Notes under the pieces: generated by a model
Databases searched by the model: none
What the model saw: the letters and a program-made list of their open reading frames with translations, nothing else
What the model was told of the DNA's origin: nothing
Shown: positions 35,486 through 48,038 of the stretch, piece after piece
Layout: every line of letters begins with the position of its first letter
Numbering within the stretch: the stretch's first letter is position 1
Translations under genes and position numbers: made by a program
Assembly: GCA_963556495.2 (NCBI GenBank)
Contig: OY747716.1
Span: forward strand, 32,600,818 to 32,664,817
Length of the DNA: 64,000 bases
Source of the DNA: Valencia hispanica
Taxonomy: Eukaryota > Chordata > Actinopteri > Cyprinodontiformes > Valenciidae
Direction: 5' to 3'

Positions 35486-35640
35486 TTTGTAACAAACCTC
35501 TGTGGCCTTCATGGAACACCTGTATTTATATTGAGATCAAATGACACACATGTAAACTATTTTTTAATTAACTGACTGCTGAAGGCATCAAATCATAGCA
35601 TTTAGTCTTAAATGGGAACGAATACATGTCTGAATAAACT

Positions 35641-36579
35641 GTTTTTAATCACTGCCCTGGGTGTTAACTAATGTGCCAAGGGAGATGGGGAAGGGGGGCT
35701 GTGGAGCTCTTCATCTACCCAAGCAAGCCCCACCATTTGGAGATGATTATGTACATCTAAACTGCTTCATAGGTGGGTAATAGGATTGCAGGCATGCTGT
35801 TCCCCTGGTAGATTAGGCCCCCTAAGAGTGCCTGTGACCTGTCCCCTAGTAGAGAGGACAGGGAGCCACAGCATGGCTCCCATTTGTTTGTCTTTAGTTT
35901 GGAGCCTTTATGGAAGAGAAATAGGAGTAATGAGTGAGAGATTATGAGGTGAAGAAAAGAGGAGAAAAAATAAAATCTGAAAGAGGATAAAGAGGCAAAT
36001 AGCTTTTCAGATTGAAATTACTAGAAAATACTTAACACTTCTTGGAAAAAAGTGTATATACTCAATTTATTGGCTAACAGTCACAATGTAAACATCCAAT
36101 GCTTTTAAACTGCATATGGCTAGCAGTTTGAATGTTCCCCTTTTGCCTTAGTCACCTTGTGACCTCTTTCTGAAAGTACCATAGTTTGGTCCAGTCAGCA
36201 TGTGTTGTAATGACTTTTCAGACAGTTCTGTTTGTCAGATTGAGTACTTTTTACCCCGATTGGGACACGGTTGAAGTTTTGTTGGATTTATCTAGTTCTT
36301 TTATAAACTCTCATGAAATACTTGATTGCATGGCTTTAATAGCTAAGAAAGTCCTGTGGAGCATTCAAATAAACCTAACTTGGAAAATCTGAATGCTTTT
36401 CCATAGACAAACACCTTAATTTTCTTTACGTTATATATTTTCTAAAAACTCCTCGATAAAGCCTTACGCATATAACCATTCTTATGGTGACAGCTGATGA
36501 TTAGGTTAAAAATTGAGCTTAAAACTGGGGTCATTGCAACATTTAGTGTGAAAATAGTTTATATAATTTTAATGGAAGA
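35641..36579. other. no recognised feature
   Basis: Between the nested Tc1 relic and the LINE tail. No coding signal. Confidence 0.4.
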
Positions 36580-39502
36580 TAATTCAAATTCAATTCAAAT
36601 TCAAAAATACTTTATTGATCCCAGAGGGATATTAAGTGTTGGTATAGCTCATATAATTAATTCTTTAAGGAGTTGTTGTAGATATTGATGGCTGTGGGCA
36701 GGAAAGATTTCCTGTAGCGGTCTGTATTGCAGCGAAACTGAAGAAGCCTCCGACTGAAGACGCTCTGTTGTTGTATGACTGTCTCATGAAGAGGATGCTC
36801 AGGGTTGTCCATAATCTTTTGGATTTTATGAAGAATCCTTCTTTGCATCATCATCTCCAGATGTTCCACAGTTGTCCCAAGAACAGAACCAGCCTTCTTT
36901 ATCAGCTTGTTTAGCCTATTTAAATCCCTGGCTCTGATGCTGCTGCCCCAACAGATGACGGCTGAAGAGATTACACTCTGCAAACCTTGAAGGACCTAAG
37001 CTTCCTCAAGAAGTACAGTCTGGTCTGTCCCTTCTTGTAGACGGTTTCACTGTTCAGTCTCCAGTCCAGTCTGTTGTCAAGGTGAACTCCGAGGTATTTA
37101 TACTCCTCAACCACCTCCACTTCTTCTCCCATGATGGAAACAGTTTTTGACTTATCCCTGTTTCTTCTGAAATCTACAATCATCTCCTTTGTTTTGTTCA
37201 CATTCAAGGTGAGACGATTGTTTCCACACCATGTCACAAAGCGGTCCACCAGCTCTCTGTATTCAGCTTCTTGTCCATCTCTGATACACCCGACAATTGC
37301 AGAGTCATCTGCAGATGACAGGTCTCTGATTTGTACTGGAAGTCTGAGGTGTACAGAGTGAACAGGAATGGTGAGAGTACGGTCCCCTGTGGTGCTCCTG
37401 TGCTGCTGACCACCTGGTTTGACACACAATTCTTCAGTCTCACAAATTGTGGTCTGTTGGTCAGGTAGTCATTGATCCAGGTGATTGTTGAGGGCTCCAT
37501 CTGTGTCTTCAGGAGTTTCTGACAAAGCAAATCAGGCTGAATTGTGTTAAATGCACTGGAGAAATCAAAGAACATGATCCTCACAGTGCTGCCTGCTTTG
37601 TCCAGATGACAGTGGGTTGGTTGAAGTAGGTGGATGATGGCATCTTCAACTCCAACTCCACAGCGATAAGCAAACTGCAGTGGGTCCTGATACATTCTTG
37701 TTTGCTTATTCAGGGGAGCCAACAGGAGTCTCTCCAGGACCTTCATGATGTGGGATGTCAGGGCAACGGGTCTATAGTCATTGATGACTGATGGGTGAGT
37801 TCTTTTGGGTACTGGAACAAGGCAGGATGTCTTCCGCAACACTGGGACCTGCAGAATCTCACAGAGCTGCTCTGCACAGGCCTTCAGGACTCTGGGGCTG
37901 ACACCATCTGGACCTGCAGCCTTGTTCCGGTTCAGTTTCTCCAGCTGCCTCTTCACCTGACTTTTGGAGACAGACAAGTGGGAGGGGGAGGCAAAGGGGG
38001 TAGCAGCATTTCCTGACTTGGTTGAAGTCAAACATGTGGATTCAGAAGAGTCTATGGCTGAGGTGAAGGATAAAACATCCGAGGTGTAACAGGAAAGCTG
38101 TTGATCAGAGGAGAGTGGGATGTCTGTTTGGCTGGGAACAGGAGAGGAGGATGCTGAGCTAGTTCCTGAACGGAACCTGTTGAAGAATATGTTCAGTTCA
38201 CTGGCTCTGTCCAGACTTCCATCTATACAATCCTTCCTGTCCTTAAAGCCTGTGATCTTTCTCATTCCTGACCAGACATCTCTGATATTGTTCCTCTGTA
38301 GTTTGTTCTCCAGCTTCTTCCTGTATGCCTCCTTGCTGTCTCTGATCTTGACCTTAAGTTGCTTCTGTATACTCCTCAGTAATTCCCTGTCTCCCTCCCT
38401 GAAGGCTCCTTTTTTCTTGTTTAGCAGTTCCATCAGGTCACTGGTGTTATTAGGGAAGTATCTAACTGTTCTGGTGGGGATGATGTTGTCCACACAGAAG
38501 TTTATATAGTCAGTCACACACTCAGTCATGGCATTGATGTCCTCTCCATGTGCTTGGCAAAGAGTCATCCAGTCTGTGGTTGCAAAACAACCCTGCAGGG
38601 CTTCTTCAGCTTCCTGTGACCATTTTCTCACAGTTCGTTTTGTCACAGGTTGCCTCTGAACAAGTGGTCTATTTTCTGAACAAAGAAAAACAAGATAGTG
38701 ATCTGATTGTCCCAGAGGAGGTCTTGGTTTGGACATGTATGAATCCTTTACATTTGCATAAAACTAATCCAAGGTCCTGTTTTCTCTTGTAGAGCAGCTG
38801 ACAAACTGTTGAAATGTTGGAAGTGTAGTAGAGAGCGAGGCATGATTAAAATCACTAGATATTGCCACAAATGCATTGGGGTGCTGTGTCTGTAGCTTAG
38901 CAACAACGGAACTGATGACATCACATGCAGTGTCGGCAACGGCTGGGTGGAATGTAAACAACTGCCAAAATTACACTGGTGAACTCTCTTGGTAAATAAT
39001 ATGGAAGAAAACTCACTGCCAAGAGTTCGACATCTGGGCTGCAGAGACGACACTTCACAGTAACATGTCCTGGATGACACCATCGGTTGTTGACAAGCAC
39101 TGCTACTCCACCACCTTTTCTTTTTCTGCTTGTCTTCAGATCTCTGTCTGCTCGTACAGTCAGGAAGCCTGGCAGAGAGACGTTGGAGTCGGGGATATGA
39201 TCCAGCAGCCACGTCTCAGTGAAACACATAACACTGCATTCACGGTACTCTTGCTGATTCCTTGTAAGGGCTTGGAGTTCATCCATCTTGTTAGCCAGTG
39301 ATCTTACGTTGCCCATTATGATTGATGGAAGAGATGGCTTGAACTTCCTCTTTCTCCTTTTCGCTCCTGCTCTGCATCCACGTCTCCTCCTTATCAACTC
39401 ATCAGGGATTTGTGGCTTCAGTTGAGGTATTATTTCAGCTTTTGGGATGTTAATCAGCTGCTCCCGGCTGTAAACCACATTGTTGCCATGGTTACGCATC
39501 AT
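36580..39502 (-). mobile_element. CR1/L2-type LINE, nearly complete but broken
   Basis: The 3' tail at 36580-36670 has TTCAAATTCAAAAATACTTT followed by ATTGATCCCAGAGGG. Reading right to left it has an endonuclease region, then reverse transcriptase, then a C-terminal region. The 5' non-coding part may extend to about 39830. The copy has no target duplication that I can see, and its frames are interrupted by at least two shifts and a stop. It shares its tail with the fragments at 4190 and 17245. Confidence 0.9.
36657..39502 (-). pseudogene. LINE ORF2-like polyprotein (endonuclease and reverse transcriptase), frameshifted
   Basis: The endonuclease N-terminus is in the frame from 39502 to 38921: NVRSLANKMDEL, CFTETWLLDHIPDSNVSLPGF, KGGGVAVLVNNRW, VVYIPPS. 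It shifts to another frame at 38961-38764 (FVAISSDFNHASLSTTLPTF), and a TAG follows LD. The long frame 38736-37234 has the SDH motif (QSDHYLVFL) and reverse transcriptase motifs NDYRPVALTS, MFFDFSSAFNTIQ and GAPQGTVLSPFLF. The frame then breaks just before the catalytic ADD, which lies in the frame 37429-36971 (SSADDSAIVG, LTLNVNKTKEMIVDF, KYLGVHLDN). The C-terminal thumb is at 36983-36657. It could not be expressed whole. Confidence 0.9.
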
Positions 39503-40148
39503 AACAAATTGTCAAAAAGGTAAACAATTTACAGCAAAAATCCTTCCAGCTTCACAGCACCAAAAACTAGAAAGTATACAGGTAAAAAAAAATGCAATCT
39601 TCTTTAGGAAAAAAAGAGGAACCAATGTACAAAAAACCAAAACTTAATATGTAGCCAACAGAGCCAGTCCAACATGCAGCCCCCCAGAGCAGCGCAATTC
39701 TAGAATTGAATAAGATAAGATAGAATAAGCCCACCAAGAAACAATCTTTTACAAAAGCCAATAGCTGACAGGGTCTGGAAGTGCAAAACAAAAACAGTAA
39801 TAAAAGTAACTGTTCAAAACTCCACTTCATTTAAAGGGTATTTTACAACTTTTCTTTCTCAGCTTTTACCTAAGAATATATACATTTTCATGTCCAAACT
39901 TTTAAAATCTGCTAAAAAATAACGAGTACAAGTAGCTCAGAAAACACACAAAAAGATGTCAGCGTGATGATGTTACTTAAAGAGCACAAAAGTTGGGAAT
40001 TAATTTGTAACAACTGAAGTAGATGTTATTTCTGTTCCTGTTCTGACCACCATAATTACTCTGATGCACCTAGGTGTTAACACTTCCTTTTCTCCAAATT
40101 ATATATAGTTATTATAGTAGTAGTATTATAGTATAATATTTTATATTA
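39503..40148. other. probable LINE 5' non-coding part, then unassigned DNA
   Basis: 39503-39830 is adjacent to the LINE endonuclease start and may be its 5' leader. 39840-40148 shows nothing recognisable. Confidence 0.35.
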
Positions 40149-40490
40149 GGGGCTGCACAGTGGCGCAGTTGGTAGCACTGTTGCCTTGCAGCAAGAAGGT
40201 CCTGGGTTCAAATCCCAGTCTGGGGTCTTTCTGCATGGAGTTTGTATGTTCTCTCTGTTCATCCATGGGTTCTTTTCCGGGAACTCTGGCTTCTTCCCAC
40301 AGTCCAAAAAACATTAGTGGCAGGTGAATTGGTCTCTCTAAATTGCCCTTAGGTGTGAGTGTGTGGTTGTTTGTCCTGTATGTCTATGTGTTGCCCTGGG
40401 ATGGACTGGCGGTCTGTCCAGGGTGTACCCCCTTTTGCCCCGTGACTGTTGGAGATAGGCACCAGCCCCGCAACCATGCATAGGATGGAC
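40149..40490 (+). repeat. tRNA-derived SINE-like repeat
   Basis: An A-box-like TGGCGCAGTTGGTAGC at 40161-40176 and a B-box-like GGTTCAAATCC at 40205-40215 give it an internal RNA polymerase III promoter layout. The body GGAGTTTGTATGTTCTC, GGCGGTCTGTCCAGGGTG and GGAGATAGGCACCAGCCCC is typical of a common fish repeat. It is not a functional tRNA gene because the body does not fold into a cloverleaf. Confidence 0.8.
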
Positions 40491-43400
40491 AGATTTTATA
40501 TTAGAGAGCTGTGCAAAACATAGCGGCAGTGAACGGGAGCAGTTGAAAGTCTAATTTTTTCCATCCATATTCTATTCTATACAGGCCTGTGTTTTACACA
40601 TGATCGTTTACCCTTGTTACAGAAATGAAGCTGATAAAATGTTCTGAAGACTATCTGTCACACAAATCAAACTCTTCAAGTCTGTTTAGAGCTGGCTTTC
40701 TCACAGCTTGTCATTTAGTCATAAAAACTACTTCAAGCCAATTTTACTTAAATAGCAGATAGGAGAAAATTAAAATACTGATATACAATTTGTGGTTTAT
40801 TAGGCCCAGACACAGAGCAAATAGCTAATTATTTTTTTTGGATAAAGCCATTAAGGAAGAAAATTTGAAGAAAGTAGTGATTGATCTTAATTGTTTATGC
40901 ATTGGCAGATGTTTTGCACTGGCTGAGGAGAAAACAAAGTGTCTGTTTGGCCTTGCATCCTTTAGCCAAGATTCTGCATCCTTCTGACATTCAGAAACAG
41001 TTGCATCTTAATGCTGAATAAAAAGTATTTCAAACAGGGAAAGGCTATTTACCCTTTCCTGGATAGAGGATCTTTGGGGAAAGGAGGAGTGCTCACTTCA
41101 TCCTTTTCCGTTTATTATTCTTGTCAGCTAGAAATCCATTCAGTGCATACCGTTAAAAAGGTATAGGTTGAAAAGAAAGATCCAGAAGACAAGTTATTAG
41201 TCCATCTATGGTAGTACACTTTCTGTTTTAGGATTGCCTGCTTTAAAAGGCTTTTGTTGCGCAAAAAAGTGTTTAAAAATTACTCACATTCTTTGTAAAA
41301 CAATGAAAGGCTCTAACTTATTTATGTTAGTACCATCAAGATTTATAGCATTTGTGGCACTAAAACATGACATTAGCTCTTTACTAGGTCCATTACAAAA
41401 AATCTCATATTCCTGTACTTTATTGCTTTAAATGTTACTCTTGCCTTGCATTAACGGTTATGTTTTGATCTTTAGTGAATCTTGAACGTGCTTGTGTTGT
41501 CTGATTTTCTTTTGTTTCATGACTTGCTTTGTTTTCTGATATTTGGTTCTTTAGTTGTTTGCGAGTTCTCCTCTGCTGCGTGTCTTCCACTTTTGAGCCA
41601 ATCTGTAAGCATGCTCCTACAATCAAAAGGCTGCAAAAACTCAGCTGTTTCTCAGGAAACAATCCTAAAGTGCACCTGAAGTGAAGTTTGGCTAAAAGAG
41701 GTCATCAAACTGAAACCAAAATGAGCTCTTAGAAAGTCATGACTCCTTTCCTTTTTCCTGATTGTCAAGCATACAGAAAGCAAATATTTTCACTGGTGGA
41801 CCTTTATGTGGGGCCAAAGTGTGCTGTGGTGTTTAAAAAAAGAAAGAAAAAAGAAGAAGAATCACCCAACGTCTTCTAAATGAGGTATAATAGATGTGCT
41901 AGTGACATAAACATATTGAAGTGATGTAAGCGGCATGACAGGAACATTGCTTCTAGCAACTCCTGTGTTGCATTAGTGATGATTTTCCAGTAGGAGGTCA
42001 CAAAGAATATTCCGAGCATTCAGACCCGGAAAAGCCCCAAAACAACAGGCTGAGCTTACACGGGTGAGTGCTCCGAAAAACACAGCTTCGAACACTGTTA
42101 TTCCTGACCCCCTTCTACCCTCGCAAAAATATATATAGGTCATTCTGGGTCTAAAAATGGCTGGCTGTCCCTGAGGCTCGCCGGAGCATGAAATAGACTT
42201 TACATCACTTTAGCCAAGCCACAACAACCAGGAAGCTTTCTGCTTTTGCCTCGTTTTTCTATCCTCTTTTATAGCCGTAATCAAACATTTGACACTTCTC
42301 TCGCCTCCCATTCTTTATTTCAGTTGATGACATGAATAAGATATCAGCAGTTTCCCCGGTATTGTAATATGACAGGCGAGGCTAAAGTTATGTAGAGATT
42401 TAGATAACTCGGCCTGCTGAACACTAAATAATGTTGCACTTCTGCGCTTCAGACTTCCCCCGTGCCGATAAGCTGGAATCCAGGGGCGGATTTTTAAAAA
42501 GCCATGGACTTGTGGTATTGGAAAGATAGTCACATGACAGGCACCATATTTATTTCCAGCCACACATCTGCCCAACTGCTGGCAGATTTCTATTAGAATT
42601 ATAACAAGATTTCCTCCTCCTTTAGGGTACATTCTGGGTAGTTGCAGACCACGCTAGGCAAGCTGCTCTCGCTTGTTTTCAACTCCGACAACTTTAGACA
42701 GCAATTTATGAAACCAAACTCGCTCGCAGCAAATTGGACAGTGCAGTGAGGAAATTTCTATTTCTATTTGTGGTAATTTCTATATGCTTTTCCTCAGCAG
42801 CCACACTGTTTGTCTCATCTCACCCCCACCCCCCAAACAGTGGCGACTTCTTCCCTCTCCGTGCCTAATGTAGAAAAATCCCTGGTGGATTTCCCAGGAA
42901 ATGGCCTCATGTTTATTTAAGCCTGTTTATTAAAGTCGAGCGCCCGCTTCATCCTCTTCCGCACCCCCACATTCATTTTTCTGCGGTGTTTTCTTACAGC
43001 TAACCATCCCTGGATTCATTCATCAATCGGGCCTACAGCACGAAGGCCTTTAACGGCACTTCACCACAACGACTGTGACATCAGCTCTGTACACAAACCA
43101 GCGGGTGTATCAAAGAGATGCACAATTACAGAGGAGGAGATGGGAATAGGTGGGAAAATGATCCTGGAGAGGAAGGGAAAATAAAAAGTGAGGGGGAAAA
43201 GTGGCAACGAGTGTCAGTGATGCAGCCTCTAATTCTGGTTGTGGGTTAGGAATTATGTCTCATTGTGAGAAGATGTGCTGCAAGCAAGCAGCTCTCAAAG
43301 AAAAGCTACAGAATTAGCAAAGAAAACACTCCAGCACAACGATCACCCCCACACAAGTACAGTCCAGGTCAAAGAGTTTATATACACTCATCAGCATGCA

Positions 43401-46144
43401 GTTTAGTCATTGAAGGTTTATATTCATTTATTTGGATAAATTATAGCAAATACTACCAAATACTAATACTGTAGGCCTAATTATTTTGGTCATTTTGGAT
43501 GCAATAGTGTGTAAGAAATACATTTTTACGTTATTGTAGAGTTGTTCCAAGTCATCCAACAAGAACTAGTTCTAGATTCAGTCCAGTCACGTTAAAATCT
43601 GTTCATGTTCATAGTTTCCCACCCAAACGATCTGAACTGTTTACGGTTCCCACATGTAGTTCTCTCATTGTTGATCATGTCTGAAATAGTTTATGCCATT
43701 GCCCAATATCAATTTTATTCTTCTGTTGTTTTTGCTCACCTAAACTGTGTTTTATAATGACTGAATTCCCCAAACAGCTGCTCTCATTCACATTTTTATA
43801 CTTCTTTTTAAAAAGGGGTCTGAAATGTTCATTCAAAACAAAGAAAGCTCAGAAATGTAAGAATGTAGCTGAAGCATATTCACTCGTCTTTGCTGTATCT
43901 TGCACCAATAAAACAATATCATGCTGTTAAAAACCTCAGCCTAATCCACTAGTTTTGAAAGTTGGTACATGAGGCTTCGAGTAATATCCTTATGCATAAA
44001 GTAAAGCAGAAGGTGGTTGAGTCAAGTTCAAAGAAAGATTATGTGCAATATTGGGTCATCAAAATGAGAGAAAAGAAAACTGCCCACAAGTTTGTAAAAG
44101 CTCAACATTGGATAAATAGCATGCTCACCTGTGCCCGTTTCTGCATGAAATATCCTGTTTCCCCCCTAATAATAAAAAAAAAGACCCAATGGAGCTTAAA
44201 TGTTTGCAGGTTGCACTGCGCTAACTTTAAATTGATCAAGTAAAAAAACCTGCTTTGTTTCGTTAACTTCTCAAGAGTGCAGGCTTCACTCATGAACAAA
44301 TTCATACACAGTATTGAGAGACGCCCGTCTCCTTTCCTGCCAGAAACAAACTTCTTCGCAGAAAAAAGGTGTTTTTAATCCAAATCTGTTGGAGATATGA
44401 ATAATTCTGGGCTTCACTGTGTTTGTGAAGATAATTTTGCTGTGAAATTGTACTTGCACAATAAGAATGGCTATTTTGCCCTCAGTGTGAGCAAGTTGAA
44501 GTGTTTAAAAGGAACGCTTCTCTGAAAGGTTGCCTTATTAAATTTAAACTAATCTTTGTATAAAGATATAACATAAAAATCAGAAAACTGGATAAAAGAG
44601 GACTTGTGGCTTAGTTGAGTGGTGAGCACAACAAAAGGGAGCCTGGGCTTTTACCACGAGGGAAGATGAAGATATAAAAGATGAAAACAAAGGACAACTA
44701 AAAAGACTTGGCAAACATTGACACCCAGCTGTGCTGCAAAGAATCTTTTTTTTTTATCTAAACAAAACCAAACTAGAGCCAAATTAAAAGAAAAATAGAA
44801 TCATGAAGAGTCCACACAGAGAATGAGTATATTTATATCTATTTATATAGATATATATATATATATCTTCATTTATTTTAATATTTAAATCCACTAAAAG
44901 TTGTAAATACAACTTTTGAATGAAAGGCACATGAAAAATCAGACAACGCTGATATAATACTTGAAAGAAAATTACAGTACAAAAGTGGACAGTTAGTTAC
45001 GCATGAACAAATCCCTCTAGGTTCAACGTCCTCCATAGTTAAATATATCCGACACATGGGGAAACTGAAACATAGCCGTCACAACAAATGAAGGAGTTCA
45101 AACAAAATGAAGGAAGAAAAAAAAACAAATCCATAAGCCAAACTTTTCTTTATTGCTTTTCCTAGCTGGCAAGAGTCATATCAGTCAAACATGTGAGCTT
45201 TCCCATCAAATAAAGCATTCACTTGATTAATATCCCAACTTATTATGGTCTGCGTTAAACAAACCTCCACTGGGTATTTTAGCATCCTACTCACGACATC
45301 AAAACTTACAAGAACAAAAAACCCAACAAATGGGTTTCGAGGCAGACCTTTCTTCTCCTTTTTTAAACCAAGTTGTTTTGAAGAACCTGTCCCATAAACC
45401 AAGAGCAAAATGAGCCAGTATTTGTGATTATGCTTTTAATTTGTTGGTCCACTGAGTGTAAAATCATCCCCAACCTCTAAGTGGTGAGGAGCGTTTAAAT
45501 ATTTAACGCAGATTTCTGGGCTGCAAAATTTAAAAAGTGCAGGTCTGGAAGCAGTTTCTGGAACAAGAAAGTCATTTTTAGAGATCTCTGTTTCCTTTCT
45601 TTATGCCACTGACCTGACAGGGGTTATTGCATTGAGCAGCACTTGCAGAAGTCTGACAATAGGATTAATTCATCAAATCAAGATGACGAAGGGGAAAATA
45701 GAATGGGGATTAATCATGTGTTCTGGTTCCTTTAGAATCACTTCATTTTCTCTTTTATATAGAGTAGTTTTATTACACTGATGCAGGAAAAAAAAAAAAG
45801 TGTTCAACAGATCATTTATCAATTCTGCTGGAGGCCGACAAAGTAACGGGGATCGTTCAAAACAGCAATGGCTGATCATTGCGTAGGAGAAAGAATCTCA
45901 GTATTAAGTCCATTCTTCAGAGTGTGGACCAACCGTAAGAAAAAGTGTGTCTCTTATTACAAATAGCCTCTTTGGTATCGGCACATCTGCATTAAGGGAC
46001 TGTCACAGTCCAATTATCGCCTTCCTTTTCCTATGAGCAGCTGTCTCACCATTTCTGATTACTAGTAAACAGAAAATTATAATCCACACAAAAACAAAAT
46101 GATTGCCACAATCCTGAAACCTGAATGATTTGAAAAATATCGAA
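40491..46144. other. mostly unassigned DNA downstream of dipk2a
   Basis: A long stretch without coding signal or clear mobile elements. At 43362-43400 CAGTCCAGGTCAAAGAGTTTATATACACTC looks like a decayed Tc1-type terminus. There are A- and T-runs and AT-rich blocks. Conserved enhancers could exist but cannot be recognised from one sequence. Confidence 0.45.
44840..44868. repeat. (AT)n run
   Basis: TATATAGATATATATATATATA followed by a TTTA-rich stretch. Confidence 0.85.
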
Positions 46145-46931
46145 AAGGTGCATCTCAATAAATTAGAACATCAAAAAGTTAGTTTCTTTCAGTAATTCTT
46201 ACACAGTCATATTTCAAGAACTTGTTTTAGTTCATTTGGATAATTATAGCTTATAGCTAATGAAAACCAAAAATTCATTTGTTTAAAGAAAATTTGCATG
46301 CTACCTAATAGGGGTGCACAATATACCACAAATGTAGAACAATTTCTGGACTGCAAAGGGATCAATAACCAGTGAGTTATGTTATGGCCAACTCATGCGA
46401 TGGGTAAGCCTCAAAAAGTCATTGCTAAAGAAGAAGGGGGAAATCATGAATATAGACTTTAGCTGGAGTCAGACTTATTTAGGACATGGGCAATAACTGT
46501 TCCTTGTGTTAAGCTACTTCTAAAGAGTGGAGAGACAAGGAGGACCAATGTTAAAATTTTCCACAGTCAGCAATAATTATGGTAACCAAGTCATCTGCTG
46601 GTGTTTTTTCTTTTAGGACACTTCATGCTTATTCCTACTGAAAAGCTTTATGGAGATGACTGTCATACGTATGTTGTACATTATTATACTTTTCAGTAGA
46701 CCGACATGACTGTATAAAATTTTACCTTGGGTTTTATTAAATATATATATTTAAAAAAAAAGTTTTAATCAGCTACAAGCCATCATCAAATTTACCAGGA
46801 TTAGACATTTGAAACATATTACCCCATGTGTAATGAATATGGTGTGGTATGTATGCATCTTACTTTTTAAACCGTATTACTGAAATTAATTAACTTTTTG
46901 ACTATTTTTGCAAATCATTGAGATGTACCTG
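46145..46931 (+). mobile_element. Tc1-like relic with AGGTGCATCTCAATAAATTAGAA termini family
   Basis: The left end reads AGGTGCATCTCAATAAATT and the right end is its inverted, decayed counterpart (CATTGAGATGTACCTG). Interior pieces match a fish Tc1-like transposase in plus orientation: GGTAAGCCTCAAAAAGTCATTGC, TTTCCACAGTCAGCAATAATTATGG and AAGCTTTATGGAGATG. No long frame survives. It lies just downstream of dipk2a. Confidence 0.75.
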
Positions 46932-47691
46932 TACATAAAAAGTAGCTGTCAAGTTTTTTTTTTTTATCCCTCTGAAATCTGAAACTTTCCAACCCGGTAT
47001 GTTTTTTTTTTTTTGTTTTTTTTACCTCCTCTCCCTTGGCCTTTCCTGCCATCCTGCAGCAGGTGATTCATGCTACTTCCACCTTCCAGGCAGCACTGCT
47101 ACAGTACAAAAAAAAAAGAGCCACAACACAGCAAAAAATAACCATGGCTCAAATGACTACAATTTAGCTCTGCAAAACAGAATCAATCCTTCCAGAAATG
47201 AAATAAAACGGAGAACTATGATTGAAACAGATGTTAAGGTTTATAATGGTATAAAAAAAAGAAACTGAGGCATAAGAGGGAAAATAATCATCATCTGGGC
47301 TGTGTGATGTTACTGCTGCTGTCGCTTGGATACTGTTGGTTTGCGTGAGCCTGGCTCCAATGACGGATGCGTTTACCGGAGCCCTTCCTCATCTCTGCTC
47401 CGGAGGTGGTAGCCCACCCTGAGAGCCGAAAGGTTAACCTTGTAACCTCACTCTCCTGGCTCGGGTAGGTTTTTTCCATTTTTATTTTGCAGTGGCACAC
47501 TCCTCAAACAAAGCAGAAAAGTCAAGGTAAAAGCTAGGGCTTTAACAAAGTTTGATTCAGACACCTTCTTCTTGCTCCAATACGCAAAGGGAGCGAATGA
47601 CATCATGAACAAGAACCGATAGCTCAAGAGTCCGGAGATAAAGAGTACAAAATCATGTCTCAAAGCGTCAGACTAACGCCGACCCCATACA
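46932..47691 (-). other. dipk2a 3' UTR and immediate downstream DNA
   Basis: The stretch lies between the dipk2a stop codon and a Tc1 relic. The half next to the stop is more GC-rich and is probably 3' UTR. The half near 46950-47270 has T-runs and A-runs and no coding signal. The small open frame on the plus strand at 46999-47268 is low-complexity and I do not treat it as a gene. Confidence 0.4.
47481..47486 (-). terminator. dipk2a: candidate dipk2a polyadenylation signal
   Basis: The minus strand reads AATAAA here, about 200 bases beyond the dipk2a stop codon, and it is the first canonical hexamer downstream. If used, the 3' UTR would be short (about 47460-47691). Mammalian DIPK2A transcripts have longer 3' UTRs, so a more distal site further left is possible. 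No cDNA evidence is available. Confidence 0.3.
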
Positions 47692-48038
47692 TTACCTTGC
47701 CATGGCAGAAGAGGAAGCGGCAGATAGCCGAGTGAGGTATTCGCGCAGTTCCTTGGCCGCCTGAAAGCGGCCGTAGCGCTTTTTAGGTTTGGTGCACTCG
47801 TCCAACAAAGCCTCAAGTTGTCCATCTTTGGCTATGTGAGCGGGTGGGTCGTGAAGGAGGCCTCCAGTGGTTCCCCGCCATGTGGCGTACTGCGACAGTA
47901 AGTTCTGACACACGGCATAGTAGTTGTGGTCCACAGTGACCCGGGAACAGAGCGCCTCCTTGGAGAAAGAAAGGCAGGCCTCCCTGTCGCACTCCTCGAA
48001 GCGGCTCTCGTACCACACGTCGTAGTTCTCCGGCTTGT
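47692..48038 (-). CDS. dipk2a: dipk2a terminal coding exon (C-terminal part of a secretory-pathway kinase-like protein)
   Basis: This exon encodes about 114 residues ending in a TAA stop at 47692-47694. It matches the C-terminus of vertebrate DIPK2A (C3orf58, DIA1, HASF), a secreted or Golgi protein with a FAM69/PIP49-type kinase-like fold reported to act on cell survival signalling. Recognisable stretches are KPENYDVWYES, ACLSFSKEALC, TVDHNYYAVCQNLL, ATWRGTTGGLLHDPP and KKRYGRFQAAKELREYL. Five cysteines fit a secreted, disulfide-bonded domain. The acceptor AG is at 48039-48040 after a short pyrimidine-rich tract (CCGCCTGC). The exon starts with two bases that complete an Asp codon begun in the preceding exon. 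The tail after REYL (TRLSAASSSAMAR) is a few residues longer than I recall for the human protein. A DIPK2B paralogue is less likely because the match to DIPK2A is so close. The assignment is from recognition, not a search. Confidence 0.93.

Larger units (their letters stand above)
34497..35640 (-). mobile_element. Tc1-like relic with two other repeats inside
   Basis: The left part (34497-34727) matches a Tc1 3' end: GTGTGGCATATATATTTGTATTC, TGAATCAGTACTTTGTAGAG and CCACCCTTTGCTGCAG. The right part (35486-35640) matches the leader: TGTGGCCTTCATGG, ACACCTGTATTTATATTGAG and GACTGCTGAAGGCATC. Nearly all of the transposase is gone, and other repeats fill the middle. Confidence 0.65.

Noticed and set aside
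40149..40230. Possible tRNA gene (A-box and B-box-like sequences)
   Set aside because: No cloverleaf-compatible acceptor stem, and the match continues into a fish repeat body, so it is a SINE-like element.
42315..42632. 105-codon minus-strand frame
   Set aside because: No recognisable domain and no neighbouring exons; probably chance.
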